Assembly: GCA_004009845.1 (NCBI GenBank)
Contig: RMBW01000046.1
Span: forward strand, 168,621 to 232,620
Direction of reading: 5' to 3'
Length of the DNA stretch: 64,000 nucleotides
From: Davidsoniella eucalypti
Lineage: Eukaryota; Ascomycota; Sordariomycetes; Microascales; Ceratocystidaceae
Made by a program: the position numbers and the translations under genes. Shown in pieces: positions 47,158-59,889 of the stretch. The first letter of the stretch is position 1. Each line of letters opens with the position of its first letter. Under the pieces are notes generated by a model. It was not told the DNA's origin and made no database searches. It was given only the letters and a program-made list of their open reading frames with translations.

Positions 47158-49234
47158 TCATGAAGAGGCCTTGTGTCCAAAGATGTGACGGTGGCTACGA
47201 GGCTTACCCTTCTTCTTATTGGATTCATCGTCGGAATCGTACTTGGCCTTGTGAATCCAGCTGTTACCGACCATATTCATGCCTTTGGCCTCAGCCATAC
47301 GATAGTACTTGGCGCTCTTCTTCAGATCCTTTTTGCAGCCCATGCCTTCAGCATAGCAGAAGCCAGCCTCAGCAAGAGCATCAACATCACCCCAAGCTAA
47401 AGGTACAATGTTAGTATATATGTCACAGTATGATGTTTGATCTTTAGGGTGTATGTGATAACTTACTTCCAGCAATCTCGAAACACTTGAGTGCAAGTTT
47501 CTTGTCTTGCTCGATACCCCATCCATTCATGTGACTGACACCAAGCTCGTAGATACTAAGCGCGAACTGGGCTTTACGAGTCTTACTCTCTAATATGTTA
47601 ACACGCTTGCCCTCCTTGGCATGTTCTTCATCTTCGGCGATTTCCTCTTGGGCCAGCTCGGCAGCGCGACGAAGCCATTCAACACCTTCCTTCTGGTTGG
47701 GACGCATGCCCCAGCCATGACGGCAGGCCAACGCATACAAAAGCATAGCAGTTGGGTTGTTCCCCTTAGCGGCCAGACGTAGATGATATGTAGACTTGCT
47801 GAGCGAACCGTTCTCATGGCATTCGATACCCTTATCTAAGTGTTCTTCGGCTGTCATCTCGAGCGCAGTGGGAAGGGAGGATTTGCGGGGACGAGTGCTT
47901 GCAGAATCGCTATGACCGACTGACATAGCAGTGCGTAATCGAGCGCTTTCGCTCATCGGCGAAGTCAATCTATGGGACTCCTCATTGGAGGGAAGAGTCA
48001 AGTTAGGGAGTGTCGAACGACTTGCAGAGCTGGATGGGCGAGTAGGAGGCGAAGGAGGTGCCGCATGGGGGACAGACTTGGCTGAGCTTGGAGAGCCTGC
48101 ATAGTCGAATGCGGGTGGATCGAGTGGCACAGAGCGCTGGATGGTCTTGCCTCTTGGAAGAGTATAAGTGGAATATATGTATGAAGAACCAGGAGAACGG
48201 CCATCGTCAAAGTTCTCGAAGGCCTCGCTGTTCATACTAACTGGAGTATGGGCGACGTCGTCAGAATTCATAAAGGCTGGTTGGCTATCAGACGATGCCT
48301 GTCTTGATGGCATAGGTAGATCTAGCGAAGGCGTTTCTGCGCGGCTCATGGGGCGAGAAAAGTTGAAAGAAGGGCGTGGAAGGTCAGATGCTACCGACGG
48401 CGTTACCGATGGTGGCCGAGGTATATGATGTCCATGGAGGCTGCTACTAGTAGACATTTTGCGCATTCCAGGCGATCTACCTCCAATGCTGATATCATCA
48501 TCAGCGGGAGGACCAGAAAGCATACTAGAAGATCTCCGTGGGAAGACTGTACGGGGAGGGGCTAGACCAGATGTGTCTGATGAGCCTTCTCTGTGGGGAA
48601 GCGAGTTTGAAAGTGGTACAGATCGTGGGGAGGCCATGACACTAGAGCTATCTTGCGAATGAGGCGGCATAGAAGGTTTGTCCTCGGTAGACTCGATCAA
48701 CTCGGGAGATGCCTCTCTGCGGGCACCGAAGTTTACAGAGCTTTGAACAGAAGTACGGCCACGCATGAGTTCGGAAAATGGAGGAATAGGCATTGGTACG
48801 TCCTCACCGGTTGTGGGCATTTGGCTCATTCGTGGGTGCATGGAGCGGGGACGCAGCTCGGCAGCTGGTTCCTCAACCTCTGTTCTCAATCCTAAGCCGG
48901 CCGCTGGCTCGTTAGTAGCAGGAGATTCGCCGGTCTCCGAGAGAGAATCTTGTGACATGCCACGAAAGTACTCTGTACGGCCCTGCACAACGAGTGGGCT
49001 TTCTGACGTCAAAGGCGGAAGGCGGCTCATTCGTCGGCCCTCTTTATTAGACTCTTCTAGTTGTTTGGCGAGGAGGCGGCTCTGTAGAGCAAAGGCATCG
49101 AGAGGCGACAGCTCAGGCGGAGCTTCTCCGGCAACGTGAAGGCGTGGCGAGCGCATTGCGGGCTTAACGGAACGCTGTGAGGTTGATGATAGTGACCGAA
49201 GTTGGAGAAAAGGTGGTCGTGAAGGGGGTTCCAT
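47158..49234 (-). CDS. Sel1-repeat protein, Nif1/DSF2-like cell-cycle regulator
   Basis: Similar in size and layout to fission yeast Nif1, a mitotic inhibitor that acts on the Nim1 kinase, and to budding yeast Dsf2. Two exons, 49234-47467 and 47396-47158, give 668 residues (Nif1 has about 680). Residues 1 to about 480 are Ser/Pro-rich and disordered, with a distinctive YIYSTYTLPRGKTIQRSVP segment. About 490-640 carry Sel1-like repeats (ALACRHGWGMRPNQKEGVEW, LGVSHMNGWGIEQDKKLALK, AGFCYAEGMGCKKDLKKSAK), helical protein-binding hairpins. The C-terminus is basic. ATG 49234 is the first methionine, because the open frame upstream lacks any ATG. The leader is long and pyrimidine-rich. The Sel1 assignment is firm; the Nif1 orthology is from memory of the family and should be checked. 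Confidence 0.85.
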
Positions 49235-50560
49235 TGTGATGTGATATAGCTTTAAGAGGTCGAATCTAGGGAGGTGTAATAAGATCAAAGGGATAATAAT
49301 GTTGTTTCCTACGGAAACAATAGAAAGGCAAAATGGAGACCTGGAGTTTAGGGACGAAGTCAAAGAGACGTCGAGGAAGACTTGTCCCAGGGCAGAGGTC
49401 TGGTCTGGAATGGAAGAGAAGGCCTGCCGCTGCAAATAAGAATAATAGCGATATAGGGCGGTTTCCAGAAGCAAAATAATGAAGAAGATATATCGAGATC
49501 GATAGTGGCGATGGGAATGGCAGACAGGCGTACGTATGTGTAAGTGCGCAGTGATACCAGTTATGTTTGTAGTGGGTGGGTGAGTTTTACTAGCTATTAT
49601 GAGAGTCGTTGGTTGCGAGAGTACTAAAAACTGACAGGGCGGAGCGCGCGGCGCAGGGGATTCAGGACGCGATGCTGGCTTTGACTAGGCTGTGTAGTAG
49701 GGAACAAAGAAGACCTAGAAATGCAGTCCAGGGCATCAATAGCAAGCCAGGTCGCCTGGTTCCAGTTCGGTACAGTGGACAGCGGGCTGAATAGATAGTA
49801 GAAAGCGCAACAGGTGCGATTGAATGTAGATATATTTCGCTCGATAGTAGAGTAAAGCTGATTATGAATGAGAGAATAAAGATAGTCGAAAGAAGAGGAA
49901 AACCAAAAATAGAGGAATAAAAAGAAGAAAAGAAAGAAGTTTGGGAAAAGAGTTTGAAATGACGAGGTGATTTGAAAGAGAAAAGAACAAGATTGGAACA
50001 TGAGGATATTAGTATGAACAAGAACAACAGAAAACAGTTCCGCGACAAATCAGGAGTAGCGCAGCATGAAGAACAGGCAGCGGGCCTAGACAAGGAAGGG
50101 AAGCGAGAAGAGCAGAAGCCCTGGTTCTTTTTCTTTTTCTTCCGTGCTGGCGGACAGCATGAGCATGGATTCCGGCCGTTTGAGGTTGCGTTCTTAGTTC
50201 GTTCTAGTAGAGGCAGAGAGATAGAGTCGTAGTAGAGCAATATGGTAATAGAAACACAGCAGAAAAGGTTACAGCGAGGGGTAGCAGCGGTGCTACTGCA
50301 GAGGTGTTCCTGGAGCGCAGGCGAAAATAGTATTGTCGAGAGGGAACTCGGGAGGCAAAAGTCCAGATGCTGCTGGCAGGCCGTTGAACAACAACACCAA
50401 AGGGATAGGCTTCAAAGAAAGTAAGAAAAGAATAAGAGAAAAAAAAAAGAATAGAAATGACCTAAAATGTGTAGCCGGGGGGGTTAGGTAGATCAGGATA
50501 GACAATAGCCAGAAAAGGGAAAAGGGAAAAAGAGAGTATTAAAACGATAAAAGTAAAAGA
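49235..50560 (-). promoter_or_regulatory. Long pyrimidine-rich upstream region of the Nif1-like gene
   Basis: For about 1.3 kb upstream of the start codon the minus strand is rich in C and T, especially between 49,850 and 50,560. In this window several genes have such leaders, but this is the longest. It could be a long 5' untranslated region, possibly with an intron, or promoter DNA. Open frames in it lack a start codon and reflect composition. Confidence 0.4.
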
Positions 50561-53500
50561 ATAAAAGAGTACATCAAAGAATTGTTACATAGTTTCTGGG
50601 GAATCTAGAGCCGGCCTGTAAATCAAATCACAACTGAAAAAACTTCTGTACGAGCAAGGTTGCCAGTGCACAACCAATGACAAGTAACAACTATGAATTA
50701 GAGTGCTGTACTAATAAAAAAGAACATCGTCAGCCAGGCCAACTAGCTCGGATCAATGGACCGAAAGGTAAGGGATAACATGAACGAGATATGAATATCG
50801 AGGCAATCGTTGAAACGGCACTCAACTAATGTTGATGTTATGTTGCTAAAGTTGTGATAAGGATATGATGATAACAGATAAAAGAAATTCAACGATTAGA
50901 ATGCCAGTTCGAAACAGACCAGGGAACATGTAATATGGTCTGGACTGGGGTAGTTGCCCAAGGCAGTGAGCAATGGAAGGACAAGACTTGGAGTCACGAG
51001 ACTTGCTCAGTTGATGCCAGCAAGTCCGAATATCGGGAGTACATATACATGTATTATTCTTTTTTTTTCTTCGCGTGCCATGGAAATCGTGTTTTGTTAT
51101 TCTACGTGTCATCGTACATGCTTTTTATAGGCTTCTGTGTCGTTTGTCACGGAACAAGAAGCTGAAGCGGACACGCACAGAGCAGGCGGTTTCAGTTCAT
51201 ACAGAGTTGGTAGGCTCTACGGAGAAGAAAGAAAAACAAAGCGTCGTCCAACCCCTGACGAAATACATACATAATATGGATTGGGGAATTGGTTTGGGCA
51301 ACAGGGTTCATTTCTTCCCATGCTAGCTGTAATATAATATCGTGCATGGCAATATGCAATGTTGATGAATGTCGTCTAGCTTGCTTGCTTCTTTCTGCTG
51401 GTTTTTGATCAAATGGCAATCTCTTTAGTCTTTAGTCCTCACTTTATTGCATCTTTGGCTCCAGTCATTCCAGGTAAGGAATACAGCTACTTCAACATAT
51501 ATGTACATACATGTGTAATAAAGCCACTGCTTCTTGGTCTCCAGGCTAGGCCACTGGCCCGTGGTGCTGTGGCCGTATAATCTAAATCCGCGTGCTGTCA
51601 TCGCAGGAATATACATGTATGTATGTAGTAAGTGTTTTGCGGTTCGTTGCAGCGGCCAAGTATTCATTTATTTCCACCAACTATGTATCTGTCTACATGT
51701 ATATTCTCGCTCTTCTCGCCAGAGCCCCCGGGCCTGTCTTTTGCGGTCTGTTCTGTCGACCTATCTTCTTGGTCTTTCTTTTCCTTCAGGTCACCTGCTA
51801 TCTGACTTCTACGAAGATATATCGCGGTCAAAAAAAGAAAAGAAGAAAAAACCATGTTTGACAGTCTGTGTAGATATATGTACAACATATGTATGTCCGA
51901 CTATGTTGTAGATGCTAATTCGCTATGTCCTCCAATCTGCGACATAGATTAGTACATCAGTATATAATGAATCGCAGACTAGTACATGTAGTAATAATTT
52001 AAAATACAGTGTACTATTGTATGTAGATACAAGCTCTATTTCTCTCTTGCTCCCGTAATTTTGACACCCGTCCAGTACAATATGCTCGACAAATATGAGG
52101 GTCTTCATGCCAGGGGTTGAAGTGCTTTCCAGGGGTCCAGTCAGTGTATCATTGGCCGAACAAGCCTGAAGCCCTCGTATTTGCTCTGCAACACCTGAAA
52201 GAGAGAGGCAAGAGGGAAAGAAGAAGACAGGAAGAAAGAAAAGAAAGAAAAAAAGAAGAAGAAAAAACTAAACAATGGAAGAAGATGACCGGGCGCCAGT
52301 GCGGTGGACGTGCTTCTAATATAGCACCATTCTCTGCTCCAGGCAACCTGTCAGCGCTGAAAGCCGGTTTGGCAATGAAAGGCAACTAACACGGCCTGCA
52401 TATGTGTATGCAAGGCGAAATTGCTGACCTGCATCAACTTTGTTATCAACTTTCAACCTTGAACTTGTCTGGGTTGTCTTGTGTCTTTAGCTGCAGGTTC
52501 ACGCACGTAATCAAAACTTGCCAAAAAAAACCCAAGAGTTGCATGTTGTTTTGTTTATAGCATTTGTGGCACTACCCAACCCTAACGGAAATCTTTATAT
52601 TGATCATCAGGGTCCGGCAAGGTGTTGTCTCGAAATTTAAATACAGGATACTGAGCCCTCTTACATGAATTTGTTACTGATTGCCCCACAATCACGACGT
52701 TGATCAGGTACCAGGTACGTACCAAATTGCATTCTGTAACAAGAGAATGACAAGAAGAACAAGAGATTCAGCTTTCTTATTTTCATTAGTTAGCTGTATT
52801 TGCTGACTTGATACTTATAGCCGGGTGAGATGCGAATTGACTCCTTTTTAGGTAGTTGATTGCCGAATTTTGCTACTAAAACTGTATAAAAAATAGGATA
52901 TGTACTTACATATACAATACATACTTTCTGGCTGTTTCTTTCTTTTCTAGGAGTGCTTCCTAAAGAATTCTCCAAATGCTAGTTCCATCCACTAAATCGC
53001 CCTTTTACTAATACATTAAGGGGCGCTTTTAGTGCTTCTTTTTTGCCGGGCTTCTAGCGCGCTTTTATGGGGGGGTCTTTTAGTAGGGATGCATTATAGG
53101 TCGAGCCATCTCTACTGTCTGTCTGTCAGTTTTTTTCTTTCTTTTTTTTCTTCTTGGATGGTCATATCATTGCTAAGAGGCTATAGGCAACACAGTGTGC
53201 TAACTTTGGCTCACTAGTCTAGTATACCTGGCAAATTCTATCAACAGGCTCGTTTGTTACTCCGAAACAAAAATCCCGCTTATTTTCTCATGTTCCTGCA
53301 TATGATATGTTGGCGTGCAGAAAATACAAGGGCCGGCTTACTGGCTTGCAATTACACATGTACATACAACTAACTATACATGTGATATGTAGAAAAGTAC
53401 GCGCCGGGAAAAGAAGATGAGAAACAAGACAAAGAAATGGTACCGAGCGTCCAATGACAATACGACGTTGTATATTGTATATATGGGATGAAGAGAACCC

Positions 53501-56500
53501 CCGTTTGTATACAGACACTTGGGTGCCATGGTATGTTAAAGAAGAACGGCCTTGACAAGAAGGGAATAAAATCTCCATGACGTGAGGTAGAAAGAAAAAT
53601 CTATATAAACATATATGTGTATTTTTATAGTCATGTGGATAGGTCGAACTGGCATATCCTTGACGTTGAATCTGAGCAATAAATAAGCTCGGCTTCTAGA
53701 TCTTTAGTGGTCACATTTGCCTCGACGCGCCCTGGGTTGGAGTTCACATAAATACATGGACTACTATAGTCCACGCAGATAAGATAGTGAAGAAGAAAAA
53801 GAAGACCCTTGATTTGGCTTGACTCGGATATGCTAGCAAAAGATACCCCATATACCAAGATGACTCCATTGATCAAGCAGGCTAGCTTATGCAATGCAAA
53901 TCATATCTTAAACCATCCAAATTGATATGGATGTGATATACAGGATTGTTACATTATTTCAATCCACATGTGCCTGAGCATCTCCAATGTTTGTATGTAC
54001 ATACAACTGTCCATCAGATCGGAACTAGGCCATGGGCGCCTAACTAGGGCCAGTCTCAAATTCGGGTTTCTGTCCCTCTTCATAAGATGCTTCGAATATG
54101 TGTGCAAGCCAGGAAAAGGACACACTGTGTACCAATCAACTGTGGTTTTTGCCGTTGTCTGAGGGCTTCATTCCCTCTTTCACGTCCTCATTTCCCTCTT
54201 CCAAAATGTCCCGCCAGTCAACAAACCTTGGCTTTTCTTCTTCTTCTTTTCTGCAAATCAACTAAAAAAATTACATGTCATGGCCTTAGTCCGTGAAACC
54301 CACCTATTGTAGAAGATGATACGCAAGCCTCCTACTAGAACAGATATTCGAATTTGACCGGTTAATCCTGATTCCGTACTATACTAGGTGGTGAAGCGAT
54401 ACGAACTAATATCATCTTGGCTTCTACGCTAAAGGAACTTCAAACTTCCGAGTCACTTTGCCTACACAATTCTCCCGAAAATGATGGTTGATACGGTTGT
54501 GATTCTTGCCAAGACGACGATCTTGAACACGACTGGTTGCTAGATGTTCATTTTAAAGAGACGAAGAAGGAAAGAATATAGTAGCATCTAATGTGAAGGA
54601 TCAAGAAAACAAAACAATAAAGTTGGGGAAGGCATGCCAGTCGCCCAAGAAACCCACCTTGTAACTTTGCGCCTTATTAGCTGTATTTAAAGCATGGCAT
54701 TGCTACAAAGATGAGTTACCTCTGTTGCCCCAAAAAGAGAGGAAGAACAAAGGGTAGGGCTAGACTGAGGCTTTACAAAAAGAAAAAGAAAAAAGTCCAA
54801 TCTACTCTTATAATCAAATTGAGCATGACGTGAATCTCAATTATGATTTGACTCCTTATACGCATTATTGACAAGCTTCTCGACATGTTGGTGCCGAGCC
54901 AATTTTGACGTCGAGTAGCGAATGACCGGACTTTTGGGTGCCCTGCATAGTGTTATTTGCTCATGGTATATTCTGGGGCAATCTATCAGCCAAAGCTGAC
55001 TTGGCCATGTGGTTTTTTCCCTCCTGTTTTCTCTTTCTTTTTTTTTTTTTCCCTCGCTGCTCCATCATGTGATCTCACAATCTCCGGTCGTACTCGCCCT
55101 TCGCATCTAACAAACTACTGCGCTAGGAGGACATGGCAACAGGATCTCTTTCCCAAGCCATTGAGACGAGATGGCATTGCATTGCCCCAAGGTAGGGTCT
55201 AGACGGTCCATTAATTCCTTGTTCTGTCTATAAGTGGACGAAATATATGCTACCTGTAATGTGATGAACTACCTCCTAACCTGCACAAACAGACAGCCTA
55301 AAACCGGGGCGTTATAGGGCCCTTCCTCCACGAACAAATAGCCATTCAGCCTCGTTCTTCCAATTCGCTCTTTAGACTTTTTTGCGGGTGGGTTTCCCGT
55401 GTTTGTTGGCCAACAGCCTAAGTAGGACAGCCACCTTGAGCTGTAACTACAAACACACTTGCCATTGTACACTTTGTCCTCCTCACTGATATTTAAAGAT
55501 CAAGGTAGCAAAAGGAACTCAACAAACTAGGAGCTTGGGATATCACGGTATCAAAGCTTGCAGAGGAGATCTCAACTACACATAGCATGGCATGAGCTGA
55601 GGCTACCGGAAGAGGACAGCAAACTCATGAGCCCACCACCTATACATTTCTCTTCTCTTGTGTCGTTTCTTTTTTTCTTTTCTTCATTTCTGTGTTCCTT
55701 GTGATTCGCTGTGCTTGTTCATTATTTTTCAGCAGTTCCTTCTTTGTTTTTTTTTCGACACATCTATTTACCAATATACTATGCTTAAGCGTAATACGAA
55801 ATGTTGATTCGTCCTATCGACAATGGGGAATGTCTTGCGGAAAATTAAAACAATAGGAAAAAGTACCAACTAAACTCACATCTTTGGTTTTCCCTTCTCT
55901 TTGTGTTCACCGATCCAGTTGAACAACAATGAAACAAAAGGACTGTAGCCATAGCTTTCTAGCTCGATTGGAACCTAGGCCTGGCGTAAGGATGGTGGAT
56001 AGGCGATGATATTGTACCAGTCTTCAGGACCATAGTAAGCGGCTGACAGCAGTCAGAATACTTCTATTCACTTGTATACTTTCATGTCAAATCATAGATT
56101 AGGTAGCCGAATACTACCTTCTTTTTTTTTCCCGTATTTTTATACCCGTAGTTATACCAACAATACGAGATGTTGGAATTATCATTATTCGGCTATATTT
56201 CCCCATATTCGCCTCTTTGTGTAGACATACAAATTTGTAGAATTGCTATCAATTATATTGGCCACTGTTTGTACATACATTGCAATAGTCTGAGTAGTAA
56301 ATAACATCAGAACACTCTCCTGTGATATCGCCTTTCATGACTGTCCTACTCGTGAGGATTCAAATATATGGTCGCTTATATTGGCGAACTTTGGTGACTG
56401 TTATTCATGTCCCTAGCGTTGATAGTCTAAAGGGAATAGGATATCTGTCGGATATCGAGCTATTTTGATTTCCGTATGAGAGGTGTTGTAAAACTCATAA

Positions 56501-59500
56501 TATATCAATAGATTTTATGTGTACATATAAATAATTCTTTGTACCAATCAGCGACACTTACAACTGTAATTTTAAAGTTGATGTCAGTAGGGTTAAACTA
56601 CAAAAAACAACCTTGGGCCTAGAATAATGTCATACAATCTTGAAATAGTGTATGGATGGATACACAAAACATCAACAGATTATTCATCATGCCTTCATTG
56701 AACAAGTCTGACACTTGCCGTAAAATGAACCAGCCTAAAATATATAGTGAAGTAGGCACAATCATGTAATATTTAGAGCGCTTTTCTAGTGTGGGCGGAG
56801 CACCATTGCTTGACAAAAAGGCTTGTGAATCTGCGTCAAGAGGAATTCAGTAGTATGAACATGAGTGGCAAAGAAAGGGAAAGTTTTTAGCTCTAAGCCT
56901 CTCGGTCTCGCCTGTCTTTTTACCCCTTCTTTTTTCCAATAGTCGAGCTGAGAAGAAAGAAGGAAAAAAAAAAAAAGCACAAAAATACACAAGCGTCATA
57001 TCGTGCGTTTAGAGTATTATTAAGGCCTTAGTCTAATCCAGTCATATCAATATAGGCCCATAAAAGAAGAAAAATAGAAGACTGGGAGGGGCGGGATAAG
57101 ATTTCGTCAAACAAAAACGCAATGTATTTTTAGAAACAAAAAAGGTGCACACGACAGCTTGTGAGACGGCCTAAAAGACAAGATAGAGAGTGAACAAAGT
57201 ACAGGAATTACAAAATAAAAGGGAAATTAGTGTATTCGGGGACTCCTTTCCTATCCGGATCAGCACAAAAAAGACGTGATGGCTCCATATCGATGGTGTG
57301 CATGCTGTACTATGGAATGATTAGACGATCGTAGTACTTTGATCATCTCCCGCTATCTGGTGTCAAATATCAATCGAAGCTATAATTAACCCGATTTTAT
57401 CTGAAGAAAATCAGGTGGAGAGATCAAAGCCCTCACATGTCAGCAGAGTAGCTGCTCATGATTTGCGATGCAGAAGCTGGTATAATTCAGTCCGTAATAT
57501 GCTTGAAAACACGAAGTCCAAACTCTCCTGCAGCCAAGAAGAAGCTGCTTTTAGGCTTGTCCCCCAAGAACTGCGTCGTAGGCACCAAGGAAGGGAGCGT
57601 CATGCATGGCTTGGAAATCGGTCTGTATATGTATTATCGCCACTTGTCCACCACAAGAATGATAAGGAACGTATAGATTCCATCCGCCGAAGCAAGAAGA
57701 AACCAGGACAGAAACAATAAAAGTCTGGACGAGATTGACCTGGCAAGATGTTGTGCAGGGCAGCTTGTGGCTGTGCTCTCGCGATGTTGCGTCTCAGAAT
57801 CAGAATCGCCCAAGTGGCGACTTGGTATTTTTGGTTTTTGTTTGTTAGCTAGCTCTTTCTCGTACAGAAGAAACCCGGGATTTCAATGCTTTCGTCGAGA
57901 GAAATCCAATTGCCAATGAAAAAGACGAGAAACATCGGCCCTGTACGAAACTAAAAAAAAAAAAAAAAAAAAAAGAAAATCATGTGGCCTTAAAACTCAT
58001 GGTAGACATCGTTGTACTAGACACGTCATTTCTACCATTTAGAAACCGGCCAAGAACATATATCACGCTTAGTTGACTAGGAAGAGCGAGATAAAGCAAC
58101 TAATCGACGCGATGGAACAAGACAGTCGGTATGATGAGAAAGAAAGAATACTTCCAATGCTGTGTCATCGTCAAGGCGTTGTAACTACTGGAAACCATAT
58201 CGAAAAAAAGAAAATACGGTATACATCTCAAAGAGTTTGTAGCTGCAGCTAGTAAGCCAAGGTACATATAATTGCTTACTGGATGGATGTGAATATAGGA
58301 ACTACCGGTAGTTGTAGGATACAATTGCATGATTTCAAGCATATCAGCGAGTACAATAGATGGAGATGGCATTCCTAGCTAAAGACCCTCTATGTAGCCC
58401 TGTGAGAGTAGTCTCAGTGGTGGCTTCAGAAAAAGAAGGTATGATTGCTTTTGTAGCCATGCCGTTGTCTCATCATGATCCAGACTATGTATCTACATGT
58501 CTACCTATATATGAGTGTACGGTCTTTTGCTGTACCCCCCCTCCCCAGGCGTCCATCATGACTGCTCTTTTGTTGCCATGCATGATTCTGTAACATGTGG
58601 CGTTCATTCTTCCTTACAGCCGTCTTCTCCTACCGTGAGTAGTGGTTTTATCATGGTAGAAGTAGACATATAGCTAGCATATGATATGCGAAAGGCTTAT
58701 TGAGACACTTGAGCCTGGTGGACAATTGGGACATCATGGCCACTGTCTATTGGACTCCTTACTTGAGTCAATACCCCGGAGTTACACACAAAAAGGAAAG
58801 AAAGAGGAGTAACATGATTAAAGACCCAACTTGGATCTGTCTTTCAATGGGCCGATCTAGTCCTTTAAGGCCGTACGCTGTCTTCTCAGTTATGATATCA
58901 TGTCAGAAAATTAGATTAACAACATGAACAGGTCTGTCCAATGGTAATCAACGAATCCACTCTTGCTAACCTGTTGGACATATCAGTTCCGGCGTGAGTA
59001 TGCTACATGATCATAAACATCCCAACGAACAAAGGAATAAACACGACTTGCCCTTGGGCTCTTAGCATGATCATTGACCCTTCCGAAAGCAAGGAAAGGG
59101 AATGAACAAGATGAGGTTATGTTGGCGAACATACGTTCCTTATACCGACGTAGAATGCTACTATGGAACAAAATTCATACAGGAACAAACAATATACTCC
59201 CGTTGAGATGCCGCTTAAGAGCTCTAGAACCATATATGAGCGTAGCAGTGAATTTCAGGGGTAAAATGAACTTGAATATTAATGAATAGACAATGAGAAT
59301 CGACGATGGGACCGATTATATAGACTAGGCTGCGGAAAACATCATCAATATATGATACTTGGCCCACGGATTGGCTAACATCCCAGGCTTGTTAGGAACC
59401 AAGACGACGCTTCACATGATATTTACTAATATAAAAGAGGACACTGTAAGATTATGGTGATAAATGTTTGTTATAAATGTCAAAAAGGGTTGTTGATATG

Positions 59501-59889
59501 CCTAAAGATAATCTACACACTAAGCTAGAGGAATCCTAATCCTGGTTGGTGATTTTCGGGCTAAAAAAAGCAAACTCCGCAAACACCTTGTTCTGAATTC
59601 GGCACTCGGCCTATCATGGGATAACTGCTAGCGAGCAATGCCTGGTAGTTGACACGGTAGGTGTGACTACACGGTAATAGAGACAACACACTTTGAACAT
59701 GGCTAGGCTTAACATGATCTGACACTGATGTAAGTACGACTTGATGATGCCAACTCTAGAAATTACCTGGTGTGCTGCCATGTGCCGTTGTCCCCACTGA
59801 TCTTGTATGTACTTGATTTTATTGACTTTCGTTTTTGTACGGCAATCCTAAATACTACACTGTAGTGAATCTGTTCCGAGTATGCAACC
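50561..59889. other. Nine-kilobase gene desert
   Basis: About 9.3 kb with no coding segment I can support on either strand. Open frames are all short and none shows a known domain. It contains simple-sequence stretches: GA-rich 52,200-52,280, T-rich 55,038-55,050 and a run of 22 A at 57,953-57,974. Recurrent TGTACATAC words occur at about 51,502, 53,361, 53,996 and 56,271. I see no tRNA, rRNA or transposon domain. The last few hundred bp are the 3' flank of ERV46. Confidence 0.55.
57953..57974. repeat. Homopolymer run of 22 A
   Basis: A pure A tract inside the gene desert. It could be a simple microsatellite or the tail of a retroposed copy; no coding relic was recognised immediately upstream. 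Confidence 0.9.

Noticed and set aside
46189..47228. Minus-strand hydrophobic frames that look like membrane proteins
   Set aside because: They arise from the long CT-rich strand, where TTT, CTT and TCT codons mimic transmembrane segments.
49624..50505. Phe/Leu/Ser-rich frames on the minus strand upstream of the Nif1-like gene
   Set aside because: They are products of pyrimidine-rich composition; the longest lacks an ATG.
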